NCBI GenBank assembly: GCA_964035575.1
Contig: OZ037865.1
Coordinates: 682,001 to 746,000, forward strand
From: Rhynchopus sp. YZ270_cl-10
Lineage: Eukaryota > Euglenozoa > Diplonemea > Diplonemida > Diplonemidae
Reading direction: 5' to 3'
Length of the DNA stretch: 64,000 bases
Both the position numbers and the translations under genes were made by a program. The notes under the pieces were generated by a model, which had not been told where the DNA came from, did no database searches, and worked only from the letters and a program-made list of their open reading frames with translations. Positions 42,937-53,776 of this stretch are shown piece by piece (the stretch's first letter is position 1; every line of letters starts with the position of its first letter).

Positions 42937-43113
42937 TTCTCCGCCTGGTTATCGAACCCCCAGAGAGCACTTCAATGGCACACGGTTACCACTGAGGTTG
43001 TATGCAGGCACATAATCAAAAATATGGTATAAAAACCGAGACATTTTTTGCGGTTTTGTCAGAGAAAAGTTAGAATGCATCCTCCCCTCCCCTCCCCCCT
43101 CCCCCCGATTATT

Positions 43114-45182
43114 CTATTCAAACATTCCTTTGAACCGCTCTTGGTCTGCTTTTTTCGCCTTTTTCTGTTTTTCCTGTAGTTTTAGGAGGAGCTTCGCTAT
43201 ATCCGGATCCTGCTTGCTTTCTAGCAGCGATTGGCAGAGCTTGACCGCCGCGTCATAGTCGTTCGTTGCTCCGAGGGCAAGCGCTTTCCTGTAGTGTGCC
43301 TTTACGTTGAGGGGGTCGATGTGGAGGGCTAGGGTGCTGTCCTTTATTGCATGGCGCCAGTTTTGGAGATTTACATTGCAAAGCGCGCTGTTAAGACGAC
43401 AGGCAAGAATCAGTTTGTCCCTATCCTCTCTTGCCCTGCTATTTGGCGCCACCCAGTCCAAAGCTGTCAGCGCATTTCCGTATCTCTCTAGCGCCGCCTC
43501 GTATTCCTTGCTTGCGACACACCGCGAGCCTGCTTCCTTCTGTGAAGAGGCTTCTTCCAGAAAGGGTGCGGTTTCGTGCGAAGGAATACACTCCTGCGAT
43601 GAGTTCATCCTTCTGTGGAAGGAAAGGGCTGGGTCGGTGTCGATTTTTTCGTCGTCGTTGAACGGTCGTTTTGTTTCGTAGTTCGCAGGCAGTCCCAACA
43701 GCTTCACGGAGCTGTCGATGCCGCTGACTGCGACCACCGGGAGGGAGGGGTGCGGGGCAACGCAGTTGACCACTGTTTTGTCGGCGCGGATGCTGCGGAG
43801 CGGGGCGGCGGTGCGGGTCTGCCACATATAGAGACAGCCGTCGTCGGAGCCGCAGGCGACCACATTATTGTTTTGCAGAAAAGCGCACTCCTTCGCCGTC
43901 GTCTGTGCATTGGCAGCGCCACGATAGACTTGGGTGACGGCAGTGGAGGAGTTCCCACCATCGCCCTCCCCTTCCCCCTGCGCACCCTCCCGCAGATCCA
44001 CCAGATACAGAAACCCCCCCGCATCCTCCCCCCGCATGTTGACAAGAACCTGGCGGCCGGAAGGGTGGTACATAACGCTGCTGGCACCTCGGAGATCGAC
44101 GTTGGGGGCATCGGAAGGGGGTGTGAGAGTGTACTCTTCTACTACAGAGCGTGGTCCTGACATGCGGGTGTCGCAAATAAAAAGCTGTTCACCCCCAGCT
44201 GCAACGTAGTGTTCGGAGATCGGGGAGAAGTGAACGCCAACGCAGGGGCGGTCGAGAATGACCTGGTAGCTTTTAGTACGAAGATCACAGCACCGAAGAG
44301 AGCCGTGGTTGTGGTAGCGACCATCGCATGAGATCGCAAAGATATCTGCACTGCCAAGTTGGAACGAAATCTGAAGAGAAAAAAAAAGGGGGGATAAATG
44401 AGTCAAAATGCGGGAGAGAAATCCCCTCTAATTTGCAGGATGTTGAAAAAATTGACTCTTAGTACTGATTTTTTCTCCCCTTTTGAGTATAGTATTTTAC
44501 GTTGAAAATTATTACGTATCCACTTGCCTTTTGGAAAAAGAAAAACAAAGACGAAAGGGGGTTTAGGGGGAAGAGTTTAATTCTTGAACGCATCCCCACA
44601 CTCAGTCACACAACGCAGTCAAAAAAAAAGTTGGCTTGCAATACAGCACTCTCGTGACAGTGTACCTCAAAAAAAGTAGAATTTTCTTGTAATTTTTTTT
44701 GGGAAATGGGGAAAGGGGAAAATAGTTGACTTTATTATTCTAATAGTGGGGGGGAACCCATGAAATACCTTTGATGTGCAGTCACCATCGTCGAAGAGGA
44801 CAGAGGTGGTGTCTACACCGTCGTAGGGTGGGAGGCGGAGTGTGGTGCACATGCCGTCCGCACCTCCTGTTACGATCATGTCGTTGTGTATCGGGCGGAA
44901 GACTGTGTCGAAGATGTTGCGGGTGTGCGCTGTCTCGAGGTTGTGCTCAGATTGCATCCCGTTGTTGCATCCACGCAACGACCAGAGGCGTACATGAAGG
45001 TCGTCCGACCCGCTTGCCAGGAGCGTCCCACGGGTGTCCCACCGCACAGAGTTGACACACCCACCATGCCCCGGCAACACCTGCGACATCTCCAGCTGCC
45101 GTACCCACGACCGTTCTATTTCCTCCGCGGCAAGCTCGCGCACGCCACGATGCATCCCTTTTCTACATCGCAACCTTCCCAT
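43114..45182 (-). CDS. WD40-TPR protein, WDTC1/DCAF-like, two exons
   Basis: By family, a substrate receptor of the CUL4-DDB1 ubiquitin ligase. Exons on minus: 45182-44769 and 44370-43114. The phase-0 intron 44371-44768 has donor GTATTT and acceptor TCTCTTCAG. The protein is 556 residues. WD40 blades include VLPGHGGCVNSVRWDTRGTL, LASGSDDLHVRLWSLRG, DMIVTGGADGMCTTL, ECAFLQNNNVVACGSDDGC and VAPHPSLPVVAVSGIDSSVK. The pair RRMNSSQECIPS just after the propeller mirrors the QRRMN of animal WDTC1. The last 130 residues hold TPR-like helices (ASKEYEAALERYGNALTALD, LNSALCNVNLQNWRHAIKDS, DPLNVKAHYRKALALGATND). In animal WDTC1 the TPRs sit between WD blades, whereas here they are C-terminal, so the call is to the group and not to strict orthology. 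Confidence 0.85.
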
Positions 45183-45619
45183 CGTTTATAGTGTAAGAAA
45201 GAAAAATTGCATTCACTAAAGATGAGTGGGGGCGTTGATAAAGTGCCGTGCAAAAGGTTAACAAAAGGTTGTATCGTGGACTGCATCGCCCTCTTTGTGA
45301 TGAAGCAGTTTCCCGTTTGGAAGCGAAATATGTGGATGACGTTTCAAAACTATTTACTACAGAAAACCCAATTTTTTTTTACCCTTCAAAAGTGCGTTTG
45401 AGGAACTCACAATCAAAGAAAAAAGGGGTTGTTTTTTGGTTTAAAAACCGGGCTCCGCTGAGTTTCACCATATTTTTTGCTCGATTTGTTTAGTGAAGAA
45501 AACCAATTCTTTACCGTATCTGCGGAATCGATAGGAAAGGGGAAGATTGTTTTCGTTGGTTGTCGTGAGAAAGATCGCGTGTAGGGGTGTTGCAGTAGAA
45601 AATATGGGTAGGGTTGTTG
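45183..45619. other. Short spacer before the transposon nest
   Basis: No gene and no clear repeat other than A/T runs. The sequence changes to G-run repeats at 45620. Confidence 0.4.
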
Positions 45620-46496
45620 GGGGTGGCATCAAAACAAAAAACGCGGACAATGTCCGCGTTTTTGGGGGGGGAGGGGGGGGGTCTGAAATTCCAGAAAACG
45701 CGGACATTTTGGGGTTTTTTTTTCCTGGAAATTTTTTTTCTTTGCCGGGGTTGTACACGATTTTGACCAAAATTTATAAAAACTCGTCCATTTCGGCAAA
45801 TTGACCCCACCACAGAACCGGCGGATTCAGGAAATGCAAATGCCGGTGTTTTTGCGCATTTTCATGGTTTCAGCATCAGAGAGAGAAAATCTGCGTTGTG
45901 GGATTTACCTTGGCCCCTTTACCTTACACTCATTTTGACCAAAACCAAGAACTTGGCCATTTCGGCAAATTGACCCCACCACAGCGCGGACAGATTCCGG
46001 AAATGCCAATTGCGGCATGTTTTGGGGCTGAAAAATTTTCACCAGAAAATTTTTTTCAGCAGCATTTTTTGGCCGAAAATGGGCCCCACGTATTAGTGAC
46101 CGGGCTCATATTTTCAAAAATTTAAGTGGTCAAAAAATTGTCCAATTTTCGAGATTGACCCCACCACTTTCTGGACGGATTCCGGAAATGCCAAAAAACT
46201 GTGTTTTGGGTCACGAATTTGCACCCCGTCACCCAAAAACCAGCAAAAAATAGGGGGAAAAAAAACCAAAAATGTCCGCGTTTTGGGGGGGGGAGGGGGG
46301 CAGGCCTCTGGGTAATTTTTCGGCCGATGTTGGCCTTGGGGGGTGGGTGGTACCCCCAGTGTTCCTAATTTTGCGTTTAAAACGTTTTAAACGTTTTAAA
46401 TTATTTAAAACGCGTTTTAAACTGTTTTAAACGTTTTAAACGTTTTAACTCGAATAAAAAACGGGTGACAGTTCTGCACAAAAAAACGTAAAAAAT

Positions 46497-46960
46497 GTGG
46501 GGGGAATTTTTCGAATTTTTTTTTTCTGTATCAAAAATCATAGTTTTGGTGCATCTGGGGTCAATTTAGCCTGGTTTTTCTTGGTTTCTCCTGCTAACTT
46601 GTTTCCTGTACGGTACCCTAATGAGTGCGCTAAAACCTGGCTGATCAAGCGCTTGGTGCCAGCATTTGATGTGTCAAAAATTCCCAGCGGGTTCCAGATG
46701 GGTAACAGGGTACTTAAGGCTGAGTATGACAGGGTCATGGTTCCTGTGAGAGCAGCCCTAGCAAAGAGCCTGCACATCTCGGTATACGTTGATGGCTGGA
46801 AGGCGCACAACGACGAGAAGGTGTTCACCCTTGTCGCGAGGGTGCGGATGCCCGCCCTGTAAGCACAAAAGTTTTGGAGGAGGACTTGCACAATGCGGAG
46901 GAGATCTGCACGCACCTGCATGAGAAAAAGATAGGTTGAGTGGGCTAGTGTGTGATGGGG
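46497..46960 (+). pseudogene. hAT transposase fragment in copy 1
   Basis: The plus frame contains PNECAKTWLIKRLVPAFDVS, HISVYVDGWKAHNDEKVFTL and then, past an in-frame stop and a shift, VLEEDLHNAEEICTHLHEKK. This follows the order of the hAT catalytic core: a DGW-type strand with the first Asp, then the HTAENI-like helix. It is degraded: a stop at 46861-46863 and frame changes interrupt it, and the rest of the RNase H-like core and the dimerisation domain are missing. An essentially identical copy lies inverted at 51376-51741. Confidence 0.65.
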
Positions 46961-47059
46961 ACACCATGGGACACCACTGTGTCTTCTCTGTTCACAACAG
47001 CAGCGGCGGACGACCTGGAGAAGTTCATGCGGGTGGAGGACTCCCCTGGTAGAGCTGCT

Positions 47060-47540
47060 GCGACATCGACCAAGCTACCTGTAGGCGTCAGCTGGCTTGC
47101 CGGCGCGATAGAGACTGTGGAGGAGACGGGAGCCTATCGCCACAGCATACGCGCACCCTTACTGGACCACGACCCCGTGTCACCGTGGGAGTGGGATCGG
47201 ATCGTACGCTGAATGACGTGCTGATCACACCAGAAATACCGGGTGTCAGCAAGAGTGCCTCTGCAAGCAGCGAAGAGAACCGGCAAAGGACGGAACTGGC
47301 TCTTGCGGCTCTGCCACCCCACACGGGACGCGTCTACACAGACGGATCCTTGCACACGGTAAACAGAACACCACGTGCTTCACTGACTACCAGACCAGCG
47401 CACCCCCACGGAGGAGTGGGGGCCATCTTCTATCACAACGACGGCTCCACTATACCAAAGGGGGCACGCCAAGCATCCAGTGGCGCAGGCACACTCTGCT
47501 CGGCCTATCAGGCAGAGCTGGTGGCACCTTGTAATTAGAC
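47060..47540 (+). pseudogene. Fragment of a LINE ORF2 (RNase H region) in copy 1
   Basis: The frames contain APLLDHDPVSPWEWD, a linker, and then LPPHTGRVYTDGS and GGVGAIFYHNDGS..TLCSAYQAELVA. YTDGS and the C(S)YxAEL(V)A helix are RNase HI signatures as found between the reverse transcriptase and the C-terminus of non-LTR retrotransposons. The frame ends directly after AELVAPCN, and the later RNase H residues are missing. One frame break at about 47211 separates the two parts. It has a related inverted copy at 50707-51250. Confidence 0.6.
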
Positions 47541-47667
47541 ACCATGCGGTGTCTAATTACACCGTGCCTGTGCCACTGAAAAGTTCAGCAAAGAGGAAAA
47601 TACCACATTTTTTCGCAAAGACATTTTTTTTTGCCTGTAAAAAAAAAAAAAAAAATTTTTTTTTTTT

Positions 47668-49900
47668 GAGAAAAGTTCGATTTCGGCCTCGAAAATTACC
47701 GTGACACCGATTTGTCACGGAATTTTGTCACGGAATTTTTTTGAAAGATTCGATTTCGTGACAAAAAAAAATCGATTTCGTGACAAACCAATTTTTTCAT
47801 TGACACACAAAATTCGATTTCGTGACAAACCGATTTTTTCATTGACAAAAAAAAATTCGATTTCGTGACAAATCCAAAAATTCAGTGACAAAAAAATGTC
47901 AATGAAAAAATGGATTTTGTCAAGGAAACCGAACTTTTTGTCACGGAAAAAGTCGTGACAGAAATGGATTTTGTCAAGGAAACCAAACTTTTTGTCACGG
48001 AAAAAGTCGTGACAGGGCACTGGGTACTGGGTACACTGGATACAAGGATAAAAGTCGTGAAAGAGCAACCACAGCTCCACATGACAAACACAAAAGTGTC
48101 CAGTCACGTGGGGCATGCATGCACTGAGGAGATAATGATCCAACAATTTACAAGAAAGATTACTTAACCTACTGCTGGAAATTGCCAGGTCGTAGTAACA
48201 CACAAAGTGTGCCTCCGTTCGGGAAGACCGGATATTCTAGAGACCAAAAAGGCCTCAAGAATATCTTCCGGTAGTCAAGGTATAACCGAATGAACGGCCC
48301 AAGACCCCCGTGGAGAAGTTAAATGTGTAATGCTATCAGGTAGAAACTGCGAACACTGTCTTACCCTCCTCAATGCATGGTGGAAGATGTCTTTACAACA
48401 AATATCCTGTACCCAGGTACCAGGTTCCCAGACCCACGTAGTACCACGTCGCAGTACTACGCAAAATTTACCACCAGACCCTGTCTTCGTGCACCTTAAG
48501 TACAACGCCGCAGACAGGCCAAACATGCGTTGGACTCAGAGGAATGCCTGCTGTGCAGTGTATCAAACATGAGAACCAACTCCCAGCAACAAGGGGCGCC
48601 TTTTGGCGGGCGTTGTTGAGGGTGTTTGGGGTGCAAAGTTTTCCACAATTTTGATGCGCGGGTACAGAAGTGTTATCTTGTTCTTTCATCTCTAGGAAAT
48701 GTAAATGTCAATCGCGTTTAACTACCACTAGGGCTTGTTCAGTGAACCCACAAGGGGTCGAAGGGGGTTGGTTATCCCGTATCTATCAAAGGTTGTGTCG
48801 ACCAGGCTAAACCACTATGTTACGCTGTACGTTGTTAAATCCGAAGAAATAACACTTTAGCAGCCGCAGGAAGTTTGCTAAAAAGAGTGCCTCACGCTAC
48901 ACAAACCACCACCCGCGATTGACTTAGATGTTATAACAAAGAGAATTCAGAACAAAACAACACCCTGCCCCATACACACTAAATTGTCATGCTTCGAGAG
49001 CATGCCTGGGCCAAAATTACTATGACGAAAAGGCAACAAGACCACCCACAAGGAGTGTGAATTGTGCACTGGTTTTCTGGGGGAACAAACAATATTTTCT
49101 TGTGTCTAGTCCTCCGGAAGCAGAGGACAGACTTTCCGGAAGGTTTCCAAAGTCGAATTTCTTGCACTAGCTATGCTCCCTGGTTAATGGCTATAGCAGT
49201 GACTGACAAAGTGTTCCCACCCCCCTTTCCACCACCATAATAACCGAACTCTGCTTATCAAACCACAATCTGAATCTGCTTCCGTCGCATGCGCTGGTGG
49301 ATTCGATCTGTTTTGGTGTGTGTAATGGAATGTATGGGTGAGGGTTGGGGTATTAGGTATAGAAACTTGCGCACCCATTAATTTTTTACCGAATGAAAAT
49401 GAAATCTGCAATGAGTGTCTGCTGCATATCATTTAGTGGGGCTGGCCTCTGGCCAGAGGCGTGCAAGCCTGACCGTGTTCGCGATATACTAAGTCTTGCA
49501 TAATCATAAAGTTATCATACCTTGTGTCTTCAGTCTCTGCCCTTAGGTTTCTAGACAGCTCAAGAATGGCCTCTTTTGTGTTTGTCAAGTGGCTGTCTGG
49601 TCACTTTTCAGTGACTGGCGGGTTGGCTGTCACGACTTTTTCCTTGACAAAATCCATTTTTTTCAATGACATTTTTTTGTCAATGAAAAAATGGATTTGT
49701 CACGAAATCGAATTTTTTTTTGTCAATGAAAAAAGTCATTTGTCACTAAATTGAATTTTGTGTGTCAATGAAAAAATCGGCTTGTCACGAAATCGAACTT
49801 TTTTTGTCACGAAATCGAATCTTTCAAAAAAATTCCGTGACAAAGTACCGTGACAAATCGGTGTCACGGGTATTTTCGAGGCCGAAATCGAACTTTTCTC
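47668..49900. mobile_element. Foldback element inserted in hAT copy 1
   Basis: The ends are inverted: GAGAAAAGTTCGATTTCGGC on the left and its complement, ending in CGAACTTTTCTC, on the right. Subterminal arrays of CGATTTCGTGACAAA (left) and TTTGTCACGAAATCG (right) cover about 300 bp on each side. Copy 2 of the hAT element has the uninterrupted A-run/T-run sequence at the matching place (about 50575-50605), so this is an insertion with a preserved empty site. The central 1.6 kb (about 48020-49610) is less homopolymeric than its surroundings and has no frame I can support. Confidence 0.75.
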
Positions 49901-50040
49901 TTTTTTTTTTGCCTGAAAAGCCAAAATTCACCACCGTTTTTTATTCGAGTTTAAAACGTTTAAAACAGTTTAAAACGTTTAGAGTTTAAAACGTTTAAAA
50001 CGTTTAGTTTAAAACTAGGGCTAGGAACACTGGGTACCCC

Positions 50041-50445
50041 CCCCCCCCCCCCCCCACCTCTGTACACAGTTACACAGGGGGTGGGCCGAAGAAAAATTTT
50101 TCCGACCAATTTTTGCCCACAAAAAATCGAAAAAAAAAATTTTTTTTTTCGATTCTCCTGTGTCTGTGCGTGCTGTGATGGGGTCATTTCGCGCTCAGAA
50201 ATGAGTATTTTTGACCCAAAATACATGTGTCAGTTTTTACACGATTTTTGAAATTTTCAGTCCAAAACTGACACATGTATTTTGGGTCAAAAATACTCAT
50301 TTCTGAGCGCGAAATGACCCCATCACAGCACGCACAGACACAGGAGAATCGAAAAAAAAAATTTTTTTTTTCGATTTTTTGTGGGCAAAAATTGGTTGGA
50401 AAAATTTTTCTTCGGCCCAGCCCCTGTACAACCGTGTACAGAGGG
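50041..50445. repeat. Palindromic linker between the two hAT copies
   Basis: Two arms of about 190 bp mirror each other around 50248. They share CTGACACATGTATTTTGGGT, GCGCGAAATGACCCCATCAC and a TTCGGCCC end. Each outer end is a C or G run. The arms resemble the interior of the MITE at 2173-2689, which suggests a third element type caught between the hAT copies. Confidence 0.65.
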
Positions 50446-50453
50446 GGGGGGGG

Positions 50454-51899
50454 CAGTGTTCCTAACGCTAGTTTTAAACTAAACGTTTTAAACGTTTTAA
50501 ATTCTAAACGTTTTAAACTGTTTTAAACGTTTTAAACTCGAATAAAAAACGGTGGTGAATTTTGGCTTTTCAGGCAAAAAAAAAAAAATTTTTTTTTTTT
50601 TTTTTACAGGCAAAAAAAAATGTCTTTGCGAAAAAATGTGGTATTTTCCTCTTTGCTGAACTTTTCAGTGGCAGCAGGCACGGTGTAATTAGACACCGCA
50701 TGGTGTCTAATTACAAGGTGCCACCAGCTCTGCCTGATAGGCCGAGCAGAGTGTGCCTGCGCCACTGGATGCTTGGTGTGCCCCCTTTGGTGTAGTGGAG
50801 CCGTCGTTGTGGTAGAAGATGGCCCCCACTCCTCCTTGGGGGTGCGCTGATCTGGTAGTCAGTGAAGCGCGTAGTGTTCTGTTTACCGTGTGCAAGGATC
50901 TGTCTGTGTAGACGCGTCCCGTGTGGGGTGGCAGAGCCGCAAGAGCCAGTTCCGTCCTTTGCCGGTTCTCTTCGCTGCTTGCAGAGTCACTCTTGCTGAC
51001 ACCCGGTATTTCTGGTGATCAGCACGTCATTCAGCGTACGATCCCACTCCCACGGTGACACGGGGTCGTGGTCCAGTAAGGGTGCGCGTACGCTGTGGCG
51101 ATAGGCTCCCGTCTCCTCCACAGTCTCTATCGCTCCGGCAAGCCAGCTGTCGCCTGCAGGTAGCTTAGTCGATATCGCAGCAGCTCTACCAGGGGAGTCC
51201 TCCACCCGCATGAACTTCTCCAGGTCGTCCGCCGCTGCTGTTGTGAACAGAGAAGACACAGTGGTGTCCCATGGTGTCCCCATCACACACTAGCCCACTC
51301 AACTTATCTTTTTCTCATGCAGGTGCGTGCAGATCTCCTCCGCATTGTGCAAGTCCTCCTCCAAAACTTTTGTGCTTACAGGGCGGGCATCCGCACCCTC
51401 GCGACAAGGGTGAACACCTTCTCGTCGTTGTGCGCCTTCCAGCCATCAACGTATACCGAGATGTGCAGGCTCTTTGCTAGGGCTGCTCTCACAGGAACCA
51501 TGACCCTGTCATACTCAGCCTTAAGTACCCTGTTACCCATCTGGAACCCGCTGGGAATTTTTGACACATCAAATGCTGGCACCAAGCGCTTGATCAGCCA
51601 GGTTTTAGCGCACTCATTAGGGTACCGTACAGGAAACAAGTTAGCAGGAGAAACCAAGAAAAACCAGGCTAAATTGACCCCAGATGCACCAAAACTATGA
51701 TTTTTGATACAGAAAAAAAAAATTCGAAAAATTCCCCCCACTTTTTTTACGTTTTTTTGTGCAGAACTGTCACCCGTTTTTTATTCGAGTTTTAAACGTT
51801 TAAAACGTTTAAAACGTTTAAAACGCGTTTTAAATAATTTAAAACGTTTAAAACGTTTTAAACGTTTTAAACGTTTTAAACGCAAAATTAGGAACACTG
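50454..51899. mobile_element. hAT-superfamily transposon copy 2, inverted and without the insertion
   Basis: CAGTGTTCCTAACG on the left and TTAGGAACACTG on the right. The flanks are G runs (GGGGGGGG and CGGGGGGG), compatible with an 8-bp duplication but not decisive. The content equals copy 1 in reverse complement, minus the 2.2-kb foldback. It includes an RNase H fragment at 50707-50895 (minus) and a transposase fragment at 51376-51741 (minus). Confidence 0.75.
51376..51741 (-). pseudogene. hAT transposase fragment in copy 2
   Basis: 121 codons giving the same protein as 46497-46862, including VYVDGWKAHNDEKV. The absence of differences suggests that the inverted copies are recent or have been kept alike by gene conversion. 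Confidence 0.65.
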
Positions 51900-51922
51900 C
51901 GGGGGGGGGGGGGGGGGGGGGG

Positions 51923-53101
51923 TAGGTGGGGGCAAAACCTTCAGGACGGGTGAGGCATTTTGACTTTTTTGGACTTCCGCGCAAAGTACCCACAAACCAC
52001 CCCTCATACCCACCCAGAAATGGGTCAGAAACACCCTGTGACCCGAAAATCCATGCTAAGGGCGACTCAGAATATGAAAAAATGCAAAAAAATAGTGAAA
52101 AAGTGGCCTTTTGACGGTTTTGGCCATGTTGGGTAAAATGGCCATTTTTGGACAAAAAAATCAAAAAAACAGCAAAATTTCGACGTCATGACAGCTGCTT
52201 GGGCACAAACCTACCCCAGGGAGGTCCTGTGAGTCCATTCCGACCTGTTTTGGACACTTTAGGTACTTTTTTTGGCCGTTTTTTGGTGTTTTTAGGTCAA
52301 AAAATACCCTGGACTTTACCCTGGACGTCCCTGGGCCGCGACTTGCGCCCTGCTTTCAGACCCACTCTGGGCCAAAAAATGGGTGAAAACCCCCGAAAAA
52401 GCACTCCGGGAACCCAGATAGTTCCAAATATCCACTAGAAACCCACCCAAACACCTCAAAAACATGCCAGAAAAATATTTTCAAAAACACACTTTTTTCA
52501 AAAAGTTCATCTGGGCAGGTTCCATAATGACTTATTTGAAAAAGTGTGTTTTTAAAAATATTTTTCTGGCATGTTTTTGAGGTGTTTGGGTGGGTTTCTG
52601 GTGGATATTTGGAACTATCTGGGTTCCCGGAGTGCTTTTTCGGGGGTTTTCACCCATTTTTTGGCCCAGAGTGGGTCTGAAAGCAGGGCGCAAGTCCGGT
52701 CCGGGGATAGTCCGGGGATGTTTTTTGACCTAAAAACACCAAAAAACGGCCAAAAAAAGTACCTAAAGTGTCCAAAACAGGTCGGAATAGACTCACAGGA
52801 CCTCCCTGGGGTAGGTTTGTGCCCAAGCAGCTGTCATGACGTCGAAATTTTGCTGTTTTTTTGATTTTTTTGTCCAAAAATGGCCATTTTACCCAACATG
52901 GCCAAAACCGTCAAAAGGCCACTTTTTCACTATTTTTTTGCATTTTTTCATATTCTGAGTCGCCCTTAGCATGGATTTTCGGGTCACAGGGTGTTTCTGA
53001 CCCATTTCTGGGTGGGTATGAGGGGTGGTTTGTACGTACTTTGCGCGGAAGTCCAAAAAAGTCAAAATGCCTCAAAAAAATAGGGGTTTTGCCCCCACCT
53101 A
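51923..53101. mobile_element. 1.2-kb foldback element, long arms and 40-bp loop
   Basis: The arms run 51923-52498 and 52538-53101. They start TAGGTGGGGGCAAAACC and end GGTTTTGCCCCCACCTA, and pair almost along their whole length (shared parts include AAGCAGCTGTCATGACGTCG). The loop is about 39 bp (GTTCATCTGGGCAGGTTCCA). Both flanks are G runs. There is no protein frame; the mirrored short frames are by-products of the inverted arms. Confidence 0.75.
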
Positions 53102-53692
53102 GGGGGGGGGGGGGGGGGACCCACCACCCCTAATCCGTGTTGGCCTGCCTACCCCCCAGTTAGGCTGAGGCCTGGAGGGGGGGGTCTGAAATTCCCCAAA
53201 AACGCGGACATTGTCCGCGTTTTTTGTTTTGATGCCACCCCTTGGTGGTTTCCACTTTTTTTAAAAGTGCAGAAAAAAAGAGAAAAAGAAAAAAGAGAGT
53301 GAGAGTGTAGAGCACTGCTAAAAGAAAAGAAAAAAAAGGGGAAAAAAAGGGGGGCAGTTATGTGCCCAAAGAAGCCACTACTACAGAAAATGGGGAATAA
53401 AATGGGGGGGGAAATGATAAGAATACACCTTGATAACGTTGATATTGTACACACATTTTTTGTTTTTATTTGAAAAAATTTTTGTCGTATTAGTAGAACC
53501 CGAGGATGAACTCTACTATTTAATTTTTTTTTGTCTTTTTTTTTTGTTTTGTTTTGTTTGTTTTTGTGAAATCCGCGAAGTCTATACAAAATCGTAAAAG
53601 AGAAAAAAAAAGATATGTGCAGTGGCTGAAGGGGGGAGATTCACACTTCTTGCATACTTTGTGCACCCTCCCCCATTCAGCCACACTAAGGT

Positions 53693-53735
53693 GAAGTTGA
53701 CAGTGCAAAAACGCTCTGAGGAAGCTGACACTGCA
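53693..53735 (-). repeat. Hairpin family B copy with altered apex
   Basis: GAAGTTGACAGTGCAAAAAC then GCTCTGAGGAAGCTGACACTG. The outer pairing CAGTG/CACTG is kept and the apex is changed to GCTctgaggAAGC-like sequence. Confidence 0.5.
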
Positions 53736-53776
53736 ACTTTGAAATAATGTGACTCTCATACACATTTTTTTGGATA

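Larger units (their letters stand above)
41724..43113. other. Spacer with hairpins of families A and B
   Basis: No gene. It has a degenerate family A copy near 41975 (CTAAGC..GCTTTAG), a TCGCGAGATA segment near 42020, two family B copies (42329-42378 and 42886-42936) and a TGTGC/GCACA family A copy at 42848-42878. Confidence 0.5.
46357..50032. mobile_element. hAT-superfamily transposon copy 1 with perfect 8-bp target duplication
   Basis: The ends are inverted: CAGTGTTCCTA on the left and TAGGAACACTG on the right, followed inwards on both sides by arrays of AAACGTTTTAAACG motifs. GGTACCCC flanks both ends (46349-46356 and 50033-50040). An 8-bp duplication with CAG..CTG ends is the hAT hallmark. 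A transposase-like fragment lies just inside the left end. The element has no full transposase and has itself been invaded at 47668-49900. Confidence 0.85.
45620..53241. mobile_element. 7.6-kb symmetric block bounded by 48-bp perfect inverted repeats
   Basis: The left end starts GGGGTGGCATCAAAACAAAA and runs on through a CGCGGACAATGTCCGCG hairpin. The right end (53194-53241) is its exact reverse complement over 48 bases. A TTG trinucleotide touches each end (45617-45619 and 53242-53244), compatible with a 3-bp target duplication. Inside are two hAT copies in inverted orientation, two foldback elements and a palindromic linker, listed below. A second GGTCTGAAATTCC plus CGCGGACAT block near each end is in direct, not inverted, orientation, so the outer parts grew in more than one step. 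Whether the whole moved as one unit is inference. Confidence 0.65.

Noticed and set aside
48160-48260. Possible tRNA or rRNA piece in the foldback cargo
   Set aside because: No cloverleaf, no box A/B pair and no match to rRNA landmarks I know. I found no credible tRNA gene anywhere in the window.
51781-53133. Mirrored open frames starting MIFLSKNGHFTQHG
   Set aside because: They are the same foldback arm read twice; there is no coding signature beyond the arm identity.
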